Source: an uncultured Rhodospirillales bacterium (lineage in GTDB: Bacteria; Pseudomonadota; Alphaproteobacteria; CACIAM-22H2). From it: a stretch of 32,846 nt of DNA. Position 1 is the stretch's first letter. Each line of letters begins with the position of its first letter. The DNA lies in NCBI GenBank assembly GCA_903860935.1, contig CAIOSQ010000123.1:1-32846 (forward strand), given 5' to 3'. Both the position numbers and the translations under genes were made by a program. Under the pieces are notes generated by a model. The model saw nothing but the letters and a program-made list of their open reading frames with translations. It did no database searches and was not told where the DNA came from. Of this stretch, positions 1-7,299 are shown one piece after another.

Positions 1-243
1 TCGGCCTTCGAGGTCGCGGTCGCCGCGGAGGCGCGTCGCCGCGGTGCCGATGGGGTGATCTGCGGCCATATCCACAAGGCCGAGATCCGCGACATCGACG
101 GCGTCCTCTATTGCAACGATGGCGACTGGGTCGAGAGTTGCACGGCGCTCGTCGAGCATTGGGACGGGCGGCTGGAAATTCTGACCTGGGCCAACCAGCA
201 TGGGGCCAACCAGCACGCGCTGCAGCCCGCGCGGGTCGCCTGA
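1..243 (+). CDS. LpxH-like UDP-2,3-diacylglucosamine diphosphatase family metallophosphoesterase (C-terminal part)
   Basis: The reading frame is open from the window edge and ends in TGA at 241-243, so only the last 80 residues are visible. The key sequence is GHIHKAEI followed by YCNDGDWVESCTALVE. The GHxH motif supplies metal ligands in calcineurin-like phosphoesterases, and the NxGDWVES segment is typical of the LpxH-like family that acts on UDP-diacylglucosamine or related lipid precursors. The N-terminal metal motifs lie outside the window, so substrate cannot be judged. The next gene, a GT4 glycosyltransferase, starts about 30 bases downstream. This pairing suggests a shared role in envelope lipid or glycan metabolism. 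Family assignment is firm and exact substrate is inferred. Confidence 0.8.
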   Translation, partial: SAFEVAVAAEARRRGADGVICGHIHKAEIRDIDGVLYCNDGDWVESCTALVEHWDGRLEILTWANQHGANQHALQPARVA

Positions 244-273
244 CCGTCAGGGCGCCGGGCCGGGGTGGCGGGA

Positions 274-1296
274 ATGCGCATAACCATCGTCACCGATGCG
301 TGGGCGCCGCAGGTCAACGGCGTCGTGCGGACGCTCTCGGCGACGCGCGCCGAACTCGAGGCGCTTGGGCATGTCGTGACGATGATCACGCCACGGTCCT
401 TTGCGACCTTTCCCTGCCCGAGTTATCCGGAGATCAGGCTGGCCCTGGCCGGGCCCGGTCGGATCGGCAAGGCGATCGAAGACAGCCGCTGCGACGCGCT
501 CCACATCGCGACCGAGGGGCCGCTCGGATGGGCGGCGCGGCGTCATGCGCTGCGCCGCGGGCTGCGCTTCACGACGGCCTACCACACGCGCTTTCCGGAG
601 TATCTGCAGCCCCGCCTCGGCATACCGCTCGGCGCCAGCTACGCGCTGCTGCGCCGCTTCCATGCGCCGGCGGCGAACGTGATGGCGCCGACGCCCTCGA
701 TCGTGGATGCGTTGACGGCGCGCGGCTTCGCCAATGTCGTCCTGTGGTCCCGGGGCGTCGATCTCGCCGCGTTCACGCCGGCATCGTCAGGTGCCGCATC
801 CCTGCCGGAACCCGCGCTGCGCCGTCCGGTCTTCCTTTATGTCGGGCGCGTCGCAATCGAGAAGAACATCGAGGCCTTTCTCGGGCTGGATCTGCCCGGG
901 ACGAAATGGATCGTCGGGGACGGTCCGCAACGCGCCGCGCTGCAACGGCGCCATGGCGGTCCCGGCATCGTCTGGTCCGGGGCGCGCGACCCCAACGATC
1001 TCGCCCGCCTCTACGCGGCGGCCGATGTCTTCGTCTTTCCCTCGCGGACCGACACGTTCGGCCTCGTGATGCTCGAGGCGATGGCCTGCGGCCTTCCGGT
1101 CGCGGCGTTCGACGTCCCGGGGCCGCGGGATGTCGTCGGCGGATCCGATGCCGGGGTGCTCGACCAGGATCTGCGTCAGGCGTGTCTGCGCGCCCTGGCG
1201 ATCCCGCGCGACCGGGCGCGCGCGCATGCGGAGCGCTTCGGCTGGGATGCCGCGGCGCGCCAGTTCCTCGGCCATCTGCGCCCGGTGGCCGCCTGA
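274..1296 (+). CDS. GT4-type glycosyltransferase (GT-B fold)
   Basis: This 340-residue protein starts MRITIVTDAW and has the two Rossmann-like halves of a GT-B enzyme. The N-terminal half carries the acceptor-side motif APQVNGVVRT. The C-terminal half has LYVGRVAIEKN, a GDGP turn and the nucleotide-sugar segment PSRTDTFGLVMLEAMACG. The usual EX7E pair of GT4 enzymes appears as D/T...E here, a variant seen in the subfamily that includes lipid glycosyltransferases such as SqdX/MgtA types. I chose ATG 274, which has a G-rich stretch upstream and begins at the conserved beta strand; GTG 265 would add three residues. It follows an LpxH-like gene, so glycolipid synthesis is likely, but donor and acceptor are not shown by the sequence. 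Confidence 0.85.
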   Translation: MRITIVTDAWAPQVNGVVRTLSATRAELEALGHVVTMITPRSFATFPCPSYPEIRLALAGPGRIGKAIEDSRCDALHIATEGPLGWAARRHALRRGLRFTTAYHTRFPEYLQPRLGIPLGASYALLRRFHAPAANVMAPTPSIVDALTARGFANVVLWSRGVDLAAFTPASSGAASLPEPALRRPVFLYVGRVAIEKNIEAFLGLDLPGTKWIVGDGPQRAALQRRHGGPGIVWSGARDPNDLARLYAAADVFVFPSRTDTFGLVMLEAMACGLPVAAFDVPGPRDVVGGSDAGVLDQDLRQACLRALAIPRDRARAHAERFGWDAAARQFLGHLRPVAA

Positions 1297-1305
1297 CGCA
1301 TCTTC

Positions 1306-2163
1306 CTATCGGCACGCGCCTCCCCAGCGCCACCAGGCGTCGGGAAGGGCGGCGGCGGCGGCGGCGGCGCGTTCCGGTGTCGCGAAGAGGCCGAAGCAGG
1401 TCGCGCCGGATCCGCTCATGCGCGCGAGCAGACAGCCGGGGCGCGCGGCGATGGCGGCCAGCGTTTGGGCGACCGGCGGGCAGAGCGTGATCGCCGCGGC
1501 CTCCAGATCGTTGCCGAGGCGGGAGAGATCCGCGGCCATCGCCGCGGCGTCGGGCCAGGCCGGGGGCAGGTCGGCCGGCGGCGCGAAATCGCCGCGGCGC
1601 GCGCGGAAGACATCGGGCGTCGGCAGCGCGACGCGCGGATTGGCGAGCAGCAAGCCGAAACCGGGCAGGCGCGGCGCGGGTTCGATCCGCTCCCCGATGC
1701 CGCCCATGCGCGCGGTGCGCGCGGCGAGGCAGACCGGCACATCGGCGCCGAGCGCAAGCGACAGGCCCGGCAGGTCGACCGCCTCCGGCGCGATCCCCCA
1801 CAGGCGGCAGAGTGCGCGCAGCGTCGCCGCGGCGTCGGCGCTGCCGCCGCCGATGCCGCTCGCCACCGGCAGGCGCTTGACCAGGGTCAACGCCGCGCCG
1901 CGCGGCGCGCTGCCGATGGCCGCGCGCAACGCCCGCGCCGCGCGCAGAACCAGATTGTCAGGCTCCGCCGCGAGCGCCGCGGCCTCGGGTCCGTCCAGCG
2001 TCAGCGTCAGCGCCGCTTGGTCGGCCGGTGCGGCCAGGATCTCGTCGCCGATCTCCGCGAAGACCGCGAGGCTGTCGAGCAGGTGATAGCCATCCGCGCG
2101 CCGCCCGACGATGCGCAGGAAGAGATTGACCTTGGCGGGTGCCGGCTCGCCGCGGATGGTCAT
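1306..2163 (-). CDS. ispE: 4-diphosphocytidyl-2-C-methyl-D-erythritol kinase (IspE)
   Basis: IspE phosphorylates CDP-methylerythritol on the 2-hydroxyl with ATP in the MEP isoprenoid pathway. The 285-residue protein begins [18 protein letters not shown], where APAKVNLFL is the family's N-terminal motif with the active-site Lys and Asn. The GHMP-kinase ATP loop [15 protein letters not shown] follows at about residue 90. The C-terminal motif [14 protein letters not shown] is the third conserved GHMP segment. Length is normal. The start ATG (2161-2163) overlaps the stop of ispF by ATGA, so translational coupling is likely. It is the last gene of the minus-strand MEP operon and ends nine bases from the convergent glycosyltransferase gene. 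Confidence 0.96.
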   Translation of the reverse strand: MTIRGEPAPAKVNLFLRIVGRRADGYHLLDSLAVFAEIGDEILAAPADQAALTLTLDGPEAAALAAEPDNLVLRAARALRAAIGSAPRGAALTLVKRLPVASGIGGGSADAAATLRALCRLWGIAPEAVDLPGLSLALGADVPVCLAARTARMGGIGERIEPAPRLPGFGLLLANPRVALPTPDVFRARRGDFAPPADLPPAWPDAAAMAADLSRLGNDLEAAAITLCPPVAQTLAAIAARPGCLLARMSGSGATCFGLFATPERAAAAAAALPDAWWRWGGACR

Positions 2164-2684
2164 GCGGGACGCGCGAAGGGCAGCAGCACGGTCGCGGCGG
2201 CCTGGGCGGCGATCCCCTCTTCGCGTCCGGTGAAGCCCATGCGCTCGGTGGTCGTCGCCTTGACCGAGACGTTCTCGACGCCGAGTCCGGCGATGGTGGC
2301 GATCCGCGCGCGCATCGCCTCGGCATGCGGCGCGATTCGAGGACGCTCGCAGATCAGCGTGACGTCGGCGTGGACGAGGATCCCGCCGCGTGCCGCGACG
2401 CGTGCGGCGGCGTGGCGCAGGAAGCGGGTGCTGTCGGCGTCGCGCAGCGCCGCGTCCGAAGGCGGGAACCAGCGGCCGATATCGCCCTCGGCGAGCGCGC
2501 CGTAGATCGCGTCGCACAGCGCGTGCAGACCGACATCGGCGTCCGAATGCCCGGCGAGGCCGCGGGCATGCGGGATCTCGACACCGCACAGGACGAGCCG
2601 GCGCCCGTCGGCGAAGCGATGGGCGTCGAACCCCAGTCCCGTCCGCGGCACGAGCCCCGCGAAGTCGGTCGGTGTTCCGGACAT
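2160..2684 (-). CDS. ispF: 2-C-methyl-D-erythritol 2,4-cyclodiphosphate synthase (IspF, stand-alone)
   Basis: IspF cyclises CDP-methylerythritol 2-phosphate to methylerythritol cyclodiphosphate with release of CMP. The 174-residue protein has GLGFDAHRF with metal ligands D20 and H22, [11 protein letters not shown] with H54, the flexible-loop segment [10 protein letters not shown], and the C-terminal [12 protein letters not shown] signature. All zinc ligands and the CDP-binding region are present, so it should be active. It starts four bases after the stop of the upstream ispD fusion gene. The first 14 residues extend beyond the usual family start. In many alphaproteobacteria IspF is the second half of a bifunctional IspDF; here the intact copy is separate, while the fusion partner upstream holds a decayed IspF domain. 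Confidence 0.96.
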   Translation of the reverse strand: MSGTPTDFAGLVPRTGLGFDAHRFADGRRLVLCGVEIPHARGLAGHSDADVGLHALCDAIYGALAEGDIGRWFPPSDAALRDADSTRFLRHAAARVAARGGILVHADVTLICERPRIAPHAEAMRARIATIAGLGVENVSVKATTTERMGFTGREEGIAAQAAATVLLPFARPA

Positions 2685-2688
2685 GGCG

Positions 2689-5655
2689 TCAGGCTCTCGC
2701 CGCCGCGGTGCGCGGCCCCAGAGCCTCCAGGACCCGCGCGACGATGGCGTCGGCGTCGGGTCGGGAATCGGCATGCGCGCGCGCTGGCTGATCCGGGTCG
2801 ATGACGTGATCCGGCAGCACCAGGTTGCAGATCCGCAGCCGGCCATCGAGCAGCCCCGCGCTGGCGAGGACGTGCAGCACCTGCGTCCCGAAGCCCCCGA
2901 TCGCGCTCTCCTCGACCGTCACGAGCAGCTCGTGCCCGGCCGCGAGGCGTCGCAGCAGCGCGGCGTCGATGGGCTTGGCGAAGCGCGCATCGGCCACCGT
3001 CGTGCCGATGCCGTCCGCGCCGAGGATATCGGCGGCCCTGAGGCATTCGCCGAGCCGCGTGCCCAGCGACAGCAGCGCGACGCGCCCACCCTCCCGAAGA
3101 ACCCGGCCGCGACCGATCTCCAGCGGGACGCCGCGCGCGGGCAGGTTCGCCCCGACGTCCGCGCCGCGTGGCACGCGCAGGGCCGAAGGCCGGTCGTCGA
3201 GGGCCACCTGGGTCGCCACCATGTGGCGCAGTTCGGTGGTATCGGCCGCTGCCATGATGACGATCCCGGGCAGGCAGCCGAGACTGGCGAGGTCGATGGC
3301 GCCCGCCGGATCGTCGGCGCCGGGCAGCCCGGCTTGAACGATCGCCAGACGCACCGGCAGGGACCGGGCCGCGACGTCGTGCACGATCTGGCCATAGGCG
3401 CGATGCAGGACGGCGGGGTCCATCGCGACGAAGGGCTTCATCCCCTCTGCGGCGAGCCCGGCGGCGAAGGCGACGGCGTGCTGTCCAGCGATGCCGGCAT
3501 CGAAGCAGCGCGCGGGAAACGCCTGGGCGAAGACGTCGAGACCGAGATCGGCGGGCGTCGCGGCGGTGACCGCGACGATGGCCGGATCGCGGCGTGCCTC
3601 TTCGACGAGACTGTCGGCGAAGGCGCAGCTGCGGTTGGTCGCGCCGCTGCGCGCCTGCGCGGCGGGAGCCTGGTCGCTGCCCTTGCGCGTCACGACATGG
3701 ACGAGGATCGGCCCCGAATCGGCATCGCGCACGTTGCTCAGAACCGGCAGCAGGTGATCGAAATCATGGCCGTCGATGGGGCCGACATAATGGAAGCCGA
3801 GCTCCTCGAAGAGCGTGCCGCCGGTCCAGTAGGTTCGTGCCATCTCCTCGGCGCGGGCGGCGCGTCGTTCCCAGCGCCGCGGCAGGCGGCGTGCGAGCTG
3901 GCGCGCCGCGTCGCGCAGCCGGAAATAGGTCGAGGACGAAGCAAGCCGTGCGAGATAGGCCGAGACCGAGCCGACCGGCGGGGCGATCGACATGTCGGCG
4001 TCGTTGAGGACGACGATCAGCCTTTCGTTGCGCAGGCCCGCGTTGTTCATCGCTTCGTATGCCATGCCGGCGGAGAGCGCATCGTCGCCGACCACGCAGA
4101 CGACATGGTTGCGCGCGCCGCGCAGATCGCGCGCCACCGCCATGCCGAGACCGGCGGAGATCGAGGTCGCGCGATGCGCGGCGGCGAAGGGATCGGCGGC
4201 GCGCCGGCCGGCGAGGATCCCGTACGGGCGGGATTGGTGGCCGGTATCGAAGATGATGCGATCGCGCGGCGTGTCGAAGACCTTGTGCAGCGCCAGCGTG
4301 AGTTCGACGGCGCCAAGGCTGGCGCCGGGATCTCCCTCGGAGGTGGCCGCCGCCGCGACGATTTCGCGCCTGATCTCGGCGGCGAGCTGCGCGAGTCTTT
4401 CGTCGGGGAGGGCGCGCACATCCTCTGGCGCTGCGATCGCGTCGAGCAGTCGTGGTGCAGACGGCTCGTGCGCCGGCTCCGGCGCGCGCGTACGCGGATC
4501 CGTCCGTGCCTCGCGCGCGGCCCCGGGTGCGGAGCCGCTTTCGGCCTCGGGCATCGTCACCGCGGCGTGAACCAGCAGGACCGTGCCGCCATGCACCGTC
4601 CCGTCATCGTCGCCGGCGTCGTGCCGGTCGCCGATCCCGACATCGACATGGGCGGCCTCGATGGCGAGCGCCTCGGCGATCCAGGCGACCATCCGTGCGG
4701 GCTGCAGCCCGGCGGCGTCGAGGCCGGCGCCATGCAGCGCCAGGGCGACGTTCGCGACCGCGCCGCCGGCTTCGCGCACGCGCCGTGCCGCCTCTGCCGG
4801 TGTCGTACGCGCCGCGGGCAGGCGGGCCGCGCGCAGCAGCGCCGCCGCGATGGCCGCCGCGGCCGGGTCGTCGGCCGCGCCGTACAGGAGCCGTGCGGGA
4901 TCTGTCCCGGGGCGCAGCGCGCGGCGCGTGAAGCCGCTCAGCCGCTCCTGGCCGTCCCAACTGCCGTCGCGGAACTCGCGGTCGGCCTGTCTGATGTCGG
5001 CGACGGTGGTGAGCTTGCGGTTGATTTCCGCGCCCTCGACGATCGCGACGCGCAGCCCGTGCCATTCGGCGACCGCCGAATCGTCGGTGAAGTCGTCGCG
5101 CCCCGCGGCGGCGGCGGCACGATGCGCGGCCAGGATATCGGTGAAGCGGAAACCCTGTGGCGTCTGCGCGCGATAGAGCCCGTTGCGCGCCACGGTGGCA
5201 CCGACCTGCATGCCGGCGACGTTGCGCTTGAGCGTGTCCGCCACCGGCAGGGCGGGGATGGCGCCGGGTGCGTGCGCGAGGGCCGCGATGACGGTGTCTA
5301 CCAGGGCGTGGCGGATGAAGGGGCGCGCGGCGTCGTGGATGAGCACGAGGTCGGGAGCATCCGGGCCGACAAGGGCCTCGAGACCGGCGCGCACCGAGTC
5401 CTGGCGCGTGGCGCCGCCGACGACCGGCGGCAGCAGATGGGCGTCGAGCCCGCGCGTCGCGGCCTCGTAGGCCATGCGATCGTCGGAATGGATCACCACG
5501 ACGCTGCGCGCGACGCGCGGATGGGTGGCGAAAGCGCGCAGCGTGCGCGTCAGCACCGGCACCGCGCCGATATGCTGATACTGCTTGGCCACGCCGTCGG
5601 CCTGCATGGCGCGGGTACCGCGCCCGGCTGCGACGACGAGACAGACGACTCGCAT
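2689..5655 (-). CDS. ispD: IspD fused to degenerate IspF and degenerate DXS domains (988 aa)
   Basis: The protein has three parts. Residues 1-228 are a complete IspD, which makes CDP-methylerythritol from MEP and [11 protein letters not shown] and AKQY carry the CTP-binding Arg and Lys, HDAARP the metal-binding Asp, and [14 protein letters not shown] and NRKLTT follow. Residues 238-366 align with IspF but lack its metal ligands. After an Ala/Pro/Glu/Arg-rich linker, residues 401-980 align along nearly all of DXS, with [29 protein letters not shown] and VADARFAKP intact but most active-site residues replaced. ATG 5655 has GGGGAG seven bases upstream and begins at the conserved IspD N terminus, which decides the start. 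The frame has no internal stop over 2.9 kb. CDP-methylerythritol synthesis is very likely; the role of the rest is unknown. Confidence 0.93.
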   Translation of the reverse strand: MRVVCLVVAAGRGTRAMQADGVAKQYQHIGAVPVLTRTLRAFATHPRVARSVVVIHSDDRMAYEAATRGLDAHLLPPVVGGATRQDSVRAGLEALVGPDAPDLVLIHDAARPFIRHALVDTVIAALAHAPGAIPALPVADTLKRNVAGMQVGATVARNGLYRAQTPQGFRFTDILAAHRAAAAAGRDDFTDDSAVAEWHGLRVAIVEGAEINRKLTTVADIRQADREFRDGSWDGQERLSGFTRRALRPGTDPARLLYGAADDPAAAAIAAALLRAARLPAARTTPAEAARRVREAGGAVANVALALHGAGLDAAGLQPARMVAWIAEALAIEAAHVDVGIGDRHDAGDDDGTVHGGTVLLVHAAVTMPEAESGSAPGAAREARTDPRTRAPEPAHEPSAPRLLDAIAAPEDVRALPDERLAQLAAEIRREIVAAAATSEGDPGASLGAVELTLALHKVFDTPRDRIIFDTGHQSRPYGILAGRRAADPFAAAHRATSISAGLGMAVARDLRGARNHVVCVVGDDALSAGMAYEAMNNAGLRNERLIVVLNDADMSIAPPVGSVSAYLARLASSSTYFRLRDAARQLARRLPRRWERRAARAEEMARTYWTGGTLFEELGFHYVGPIDGHDFDHLLPVLSNVRDADSGPILVHVVTRKGSDQAPAAQARSGATNRSCAFADSLVEEARRDPAIVAVTAATPADLGLDVFAQAFPARCFDAGIAGQHAVAFAAGLAAEGMKPFVAMDPAVLHRAYGQIVHDVAARSLPVRLAIVQAGLPGADDPAGAIDLASLGCLPGIVIMAAADTTELRHMVATQVALDDRPSALRVPRGADVGANLPARGVPLEIGRGRVLREGGRVALLSLGTRLGECLRAADILGADGIGTTVADARFAKPIDAALLRRLAAGHELLVTVEESAIGGFGTQVLHVLASAGLLDGRLRICNLVLPDHVIDPDQPARAHADSRPDADAIVARVLEALGPRTAAARA
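2716..4455 (-). other. DXS-like pseudoenzyme domain within the IspD fusion (residues 401-980)
   Basis: Against E. coli DXS, by memory and eye: H49 (GGH or SGH motif) is D442 in EGDPG; the GDG of the thiamine-diphosphate motif is G523-D524-D525; metal ligand N181 is A553 in NDADM; catalytic E370 is G724 in GIAGQHAV (codon 3484-3486); Y392 is D746; R420 is Q774; and the T430-H431 pair is deleted in [10 protein letters not shown]. The loop between GRR and DPF, about 20 residues that include the SEYD segment, is missing. The inter-domain loop with the FHAVPKFD histidine is also shortened. R752 (R398), D781 (D427), D524 and H473 remain. DXS activity is therefore very unlikely. Confidence 0.9.
4558..4944 (-). 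other. Degenerate IspF-like domain within the IspD fusion (residues 238-366)
   Basis: The segment [10 protein letters not shown] sits where IspF has GFDxHRFxPG, so the metal-binding Asp and His are gone. [14 protein letters not shown] replaces [16 protein letters not shown], removing the third metal His. The downstream half follows IspF spacing closely: [11 protein letters not shown], then [13 protein letters not shown] for the dimer helix region, and [13 protein letters not shown] in place of the KATTTExxGFTG loop. The alignment was made by eye and the N-terminal half is weak. I infer that this was once the F half of a bifunctional IspDF. Confidence 0.65.
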
Positions 5656-5680
5656 GTGGAACTCCCCGGTCCAGGCGGTC

Positions 5681-5686
5681 ATCATA
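5681..5686 (-). promoter_or_regulatory. Possible -10 element of the MEP operon
   Basis: Read on the minus strand this is TATGAT, five of six matches to the sigma-70 -10 consensus, 26 bases upstream of the ispD ATG. No convincing -35 hexamer is found at the expected spacing, so the call rests on one hexamer and its position. Confidence 0.3.
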
Positions 5687-5782
5687 CACGTGGTCGGCGC
5701 CCGGTGCCGTGTTACGGCGTCGTGACACGTGGGCGCAGCGCGACGGGCGGGCGCCGGCATTGATTTCGGCAGGATGGACAAG

Positions 5783-6520
5783 ATGCGTATTCCGACGATC
5801 ATCGGTCATCGTGGCGCGCGGACCAACGCGCCGGAAAACACGCTCGCGGGGCTCCGTCGGGCGCATGAGGAAGGCGCGACCTGGGTCGAGTTCGACGTCA
5901 AGCTGACCCGTGACGGCGTCGCGATCCTGATCCATGACGAGACGATCGATCGCACGACCGATGGTACCGGGGCGGTGCGCGACCTGACGCTGGCGCAGAT
6001 CCGGCGCGCCGATGCCGGCTGCCCGGCCATCTTCGGCGACCGGTTCAAGGGCGAGCGCGTCCCGACGCTGGAGGAATCCCTGGCGCTGCTGCGCGATCTC
6101 GGCATGGGGTTCAACCTCGAGGTCAAGCCCTGTCCAGGTCTGGAGGCCGAGACCAGCCGCGTCGCGCTGGCCGTCGTGGGACGGGTCTGGCCGACGGGGC
6201 TGCCGGTACCGCTGATTTCGTCCTTCAAGGCGGCCTCGCTCGAAGCGGCGCGCGCGGCGGCGCCTGATCTGCCGCGCGGCTACCTCGCCGAACGGCTCGA
6301 GGACGACTGGATCTCCCGCGCGCGCGGCCTTGGCTGCGCCACGATCCATCCGGGCTTCCGGCACCTGACCCGCGCCCAGGTCGAAGCGGCGCATGCCGCC
6401 GGCATGCCCGTGCTGGTCTGGACCGTCAACGATCCCGCGCGCGCGGTCGAACTGCGCGGCTGGGGGGCGGACAGCCTGATCAGCGACGTTCCTGGCGCGA
6501 TCGCCGCAGCGATCGCATGA
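5783..6520 (+). CDS. ugpQ: Glycerophosphodiester phosphodiesterase (UgpQ/GlpQ family)
   Basis: The enzyme hydrolyses glycerophosphodiesters to glycerol-3-phosphate and an alcohol. The TIM-barrel GDPD signature is complete: GHRGARTNAPENTL near the N terminus, VEFDVKLTRDGVAILIHDETIDRTT with the metal-binding Glu/Asp and catalytic His, FNLEVKP in the middle and VWTVND near the end. The protein is 245 residues and has no signal peptide, as in cytosolic UgpQ. ATG 5783 is preferred because AGGA lies eight bases upstream; ATG 5774 would add three residues. It is divergent from the MEP operon, and its stop overlaps the next gene's ATG, implying coupling to the DUF3047 gene. Confidence 0.92.
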   Translation: MRIPTIIGHRGARTNAPENTLAGLRRAHEEGATWVEFDVKLTRDGVAILIHDETIDRTTDGTGAVRDLTLAQIRRADAGCPAIFGDRFKGERVPTLEESLALLRDLGMGFNLEVKPCPGLEAETSRVALAVVGRVWPTGLPVPLISSFKAASLEAARAAAPDLPRGYLAERLEDDWISRARGLGCATIHPGFRHLTRAQVEAAHAAGMPVLVWTVNDPARAVELRGWGADSLISDVPGAIAAAIA

Positions 6521-7230
6521 GGGCGGCGGCGTGCGCCCTCGCCCTCGCGGCGGCGGCGCTTGGCGTCGTGTCGGCCGCCGCGGGCGCGCTGCCGCTTCCC
6601 GACGCGCCGGATCTCGATCCGGCCGGCTGGCAGGAGGTGCTGTTCCGCGACCGCGCGCCGGTCGCCTTCACGCCAGCCGGGGAGGACGATGGGATCGCCA
6701 TCCGTGCCGAGGCCGCCGCCTCGATGCTGGCCGTGCGCCTGCGTGTCGACCCGGCAGCGCGGGCTTGCCTGTCCTGGCGCTGGCGCCTCGACGAGACGAC
6801 GATGCCGCCGACCGATCTGGGCCGCCGCGGCGGCGACGACCGCAACCTGATCGTGGCGGTCGGCTTCGCCCACGATCCCGCACGCCGCAGCCTGGGCCAG
6901 CGCCTGCGCTACGATCTCGCGCGGCTGCGAGCCGGGCGGGAGATCCCGGGCCGCGTCATCTTCTATGTCTGGGGTGGCGCGCATGCGGTCGGCAGCTGGA
7001 TGGAAAGCCCCTACATGGACGGGGCTGGTCTGATCCGTGTCGTCGAGTCGGCTCCGGGTCCGTTCGGGGCGTGGCGCGCGGTGCAGGTGGACGTCGCGGC
7101 CGATTACCGCGCGCGCTTCGGCGAGGCGCCGCCCGCGGTGGTCGAACTGGCGATCGGGGCGGACAGCGACGACACCGCATCGCGGACATCCGGACGGATC
7201 GCCGATCTCGCCTTTCGTCCGGGATGCTGA
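6517..7230 (+). CDS. DUF3047 family exported protein
   Basis: The 237-residue product has an Ala-rich N-terminal hydrophobic segment (about residues 3-24) that looks like a signal peptide and ends near AAAGALPL. The rest matches the DUF3047 pattern: a core LSWRWRLDE, then GDDRNLIVAVGF, VIFYVWGG and a C-terminal IGADSDDT. No enzyme activity is known to me for this family; the beta-rich pattern with conserved Trp, Arg and Asp suggests a periplasmic binding or carbohydrate-like fold. The ATG overlaps the ugpQ stop by ATGA, so the two are cotranscribed. A link to phospholipid-derived headgroups is only suggested by this neighbour. Confidence 0.78.
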   Translation: MRAAACALALAAAALGVVSAAAGALPLPDAPDLDPAGWQEVLFRDRAPVAFTPAGEDDGIAIRAEAAASMLAVRLRVDPAARACLSWRWRLDETTMPPTDLGRRGGDDRNLIVAVGFAHDPARRSLGQRLRYDLARLRAGREIPGRVIFYVWGGAHAVGSWMESPYMDGAGLIRVVESAPGPFGAWRAVQVDVAADYRARFGEAPPAVVELAIGADSDDTASRTSGRIADLAFRPGC

Positions 7231-7299
7231 CCGTTCTGGTCTTTCCATGGCCGGGCGCCTGCGCTAGGTACAACCCCTTGCGCGCAAGCGCGCATCCTG

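Noticed and set aside
4880-4944. LSGFTRR at residues 239-245 of the fusion resembles the GLSGFTKR block that is missing from the DXS domain
   Set aside because: It would imply a transposed DXS loop. The flanking residues fit IspF (GFDxHRFxPG against [10 protein letters not shown]) better, and the match is only seven residues long.
4558-4944. CinA/PncC-like reading of the middle domain of the IspD fusion
   Set aside because: cinA genes often neighbour ispDF and the ending GTVLLV looks CinA-like. The order and spacing of [11 protein letters not shown] and the following helix match IspF better.
2683-5763. Long plus-strand open frame antisense to the whole IspD fusion gene
   Set aside because: It mirrors the codon bias of the real gene in very GC-rich DNA. 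Its translation is Arg/Gly/His-rich without family motifs and has no ribosome site, whereas the minus strand encodes IspD and DXS-like motifs.
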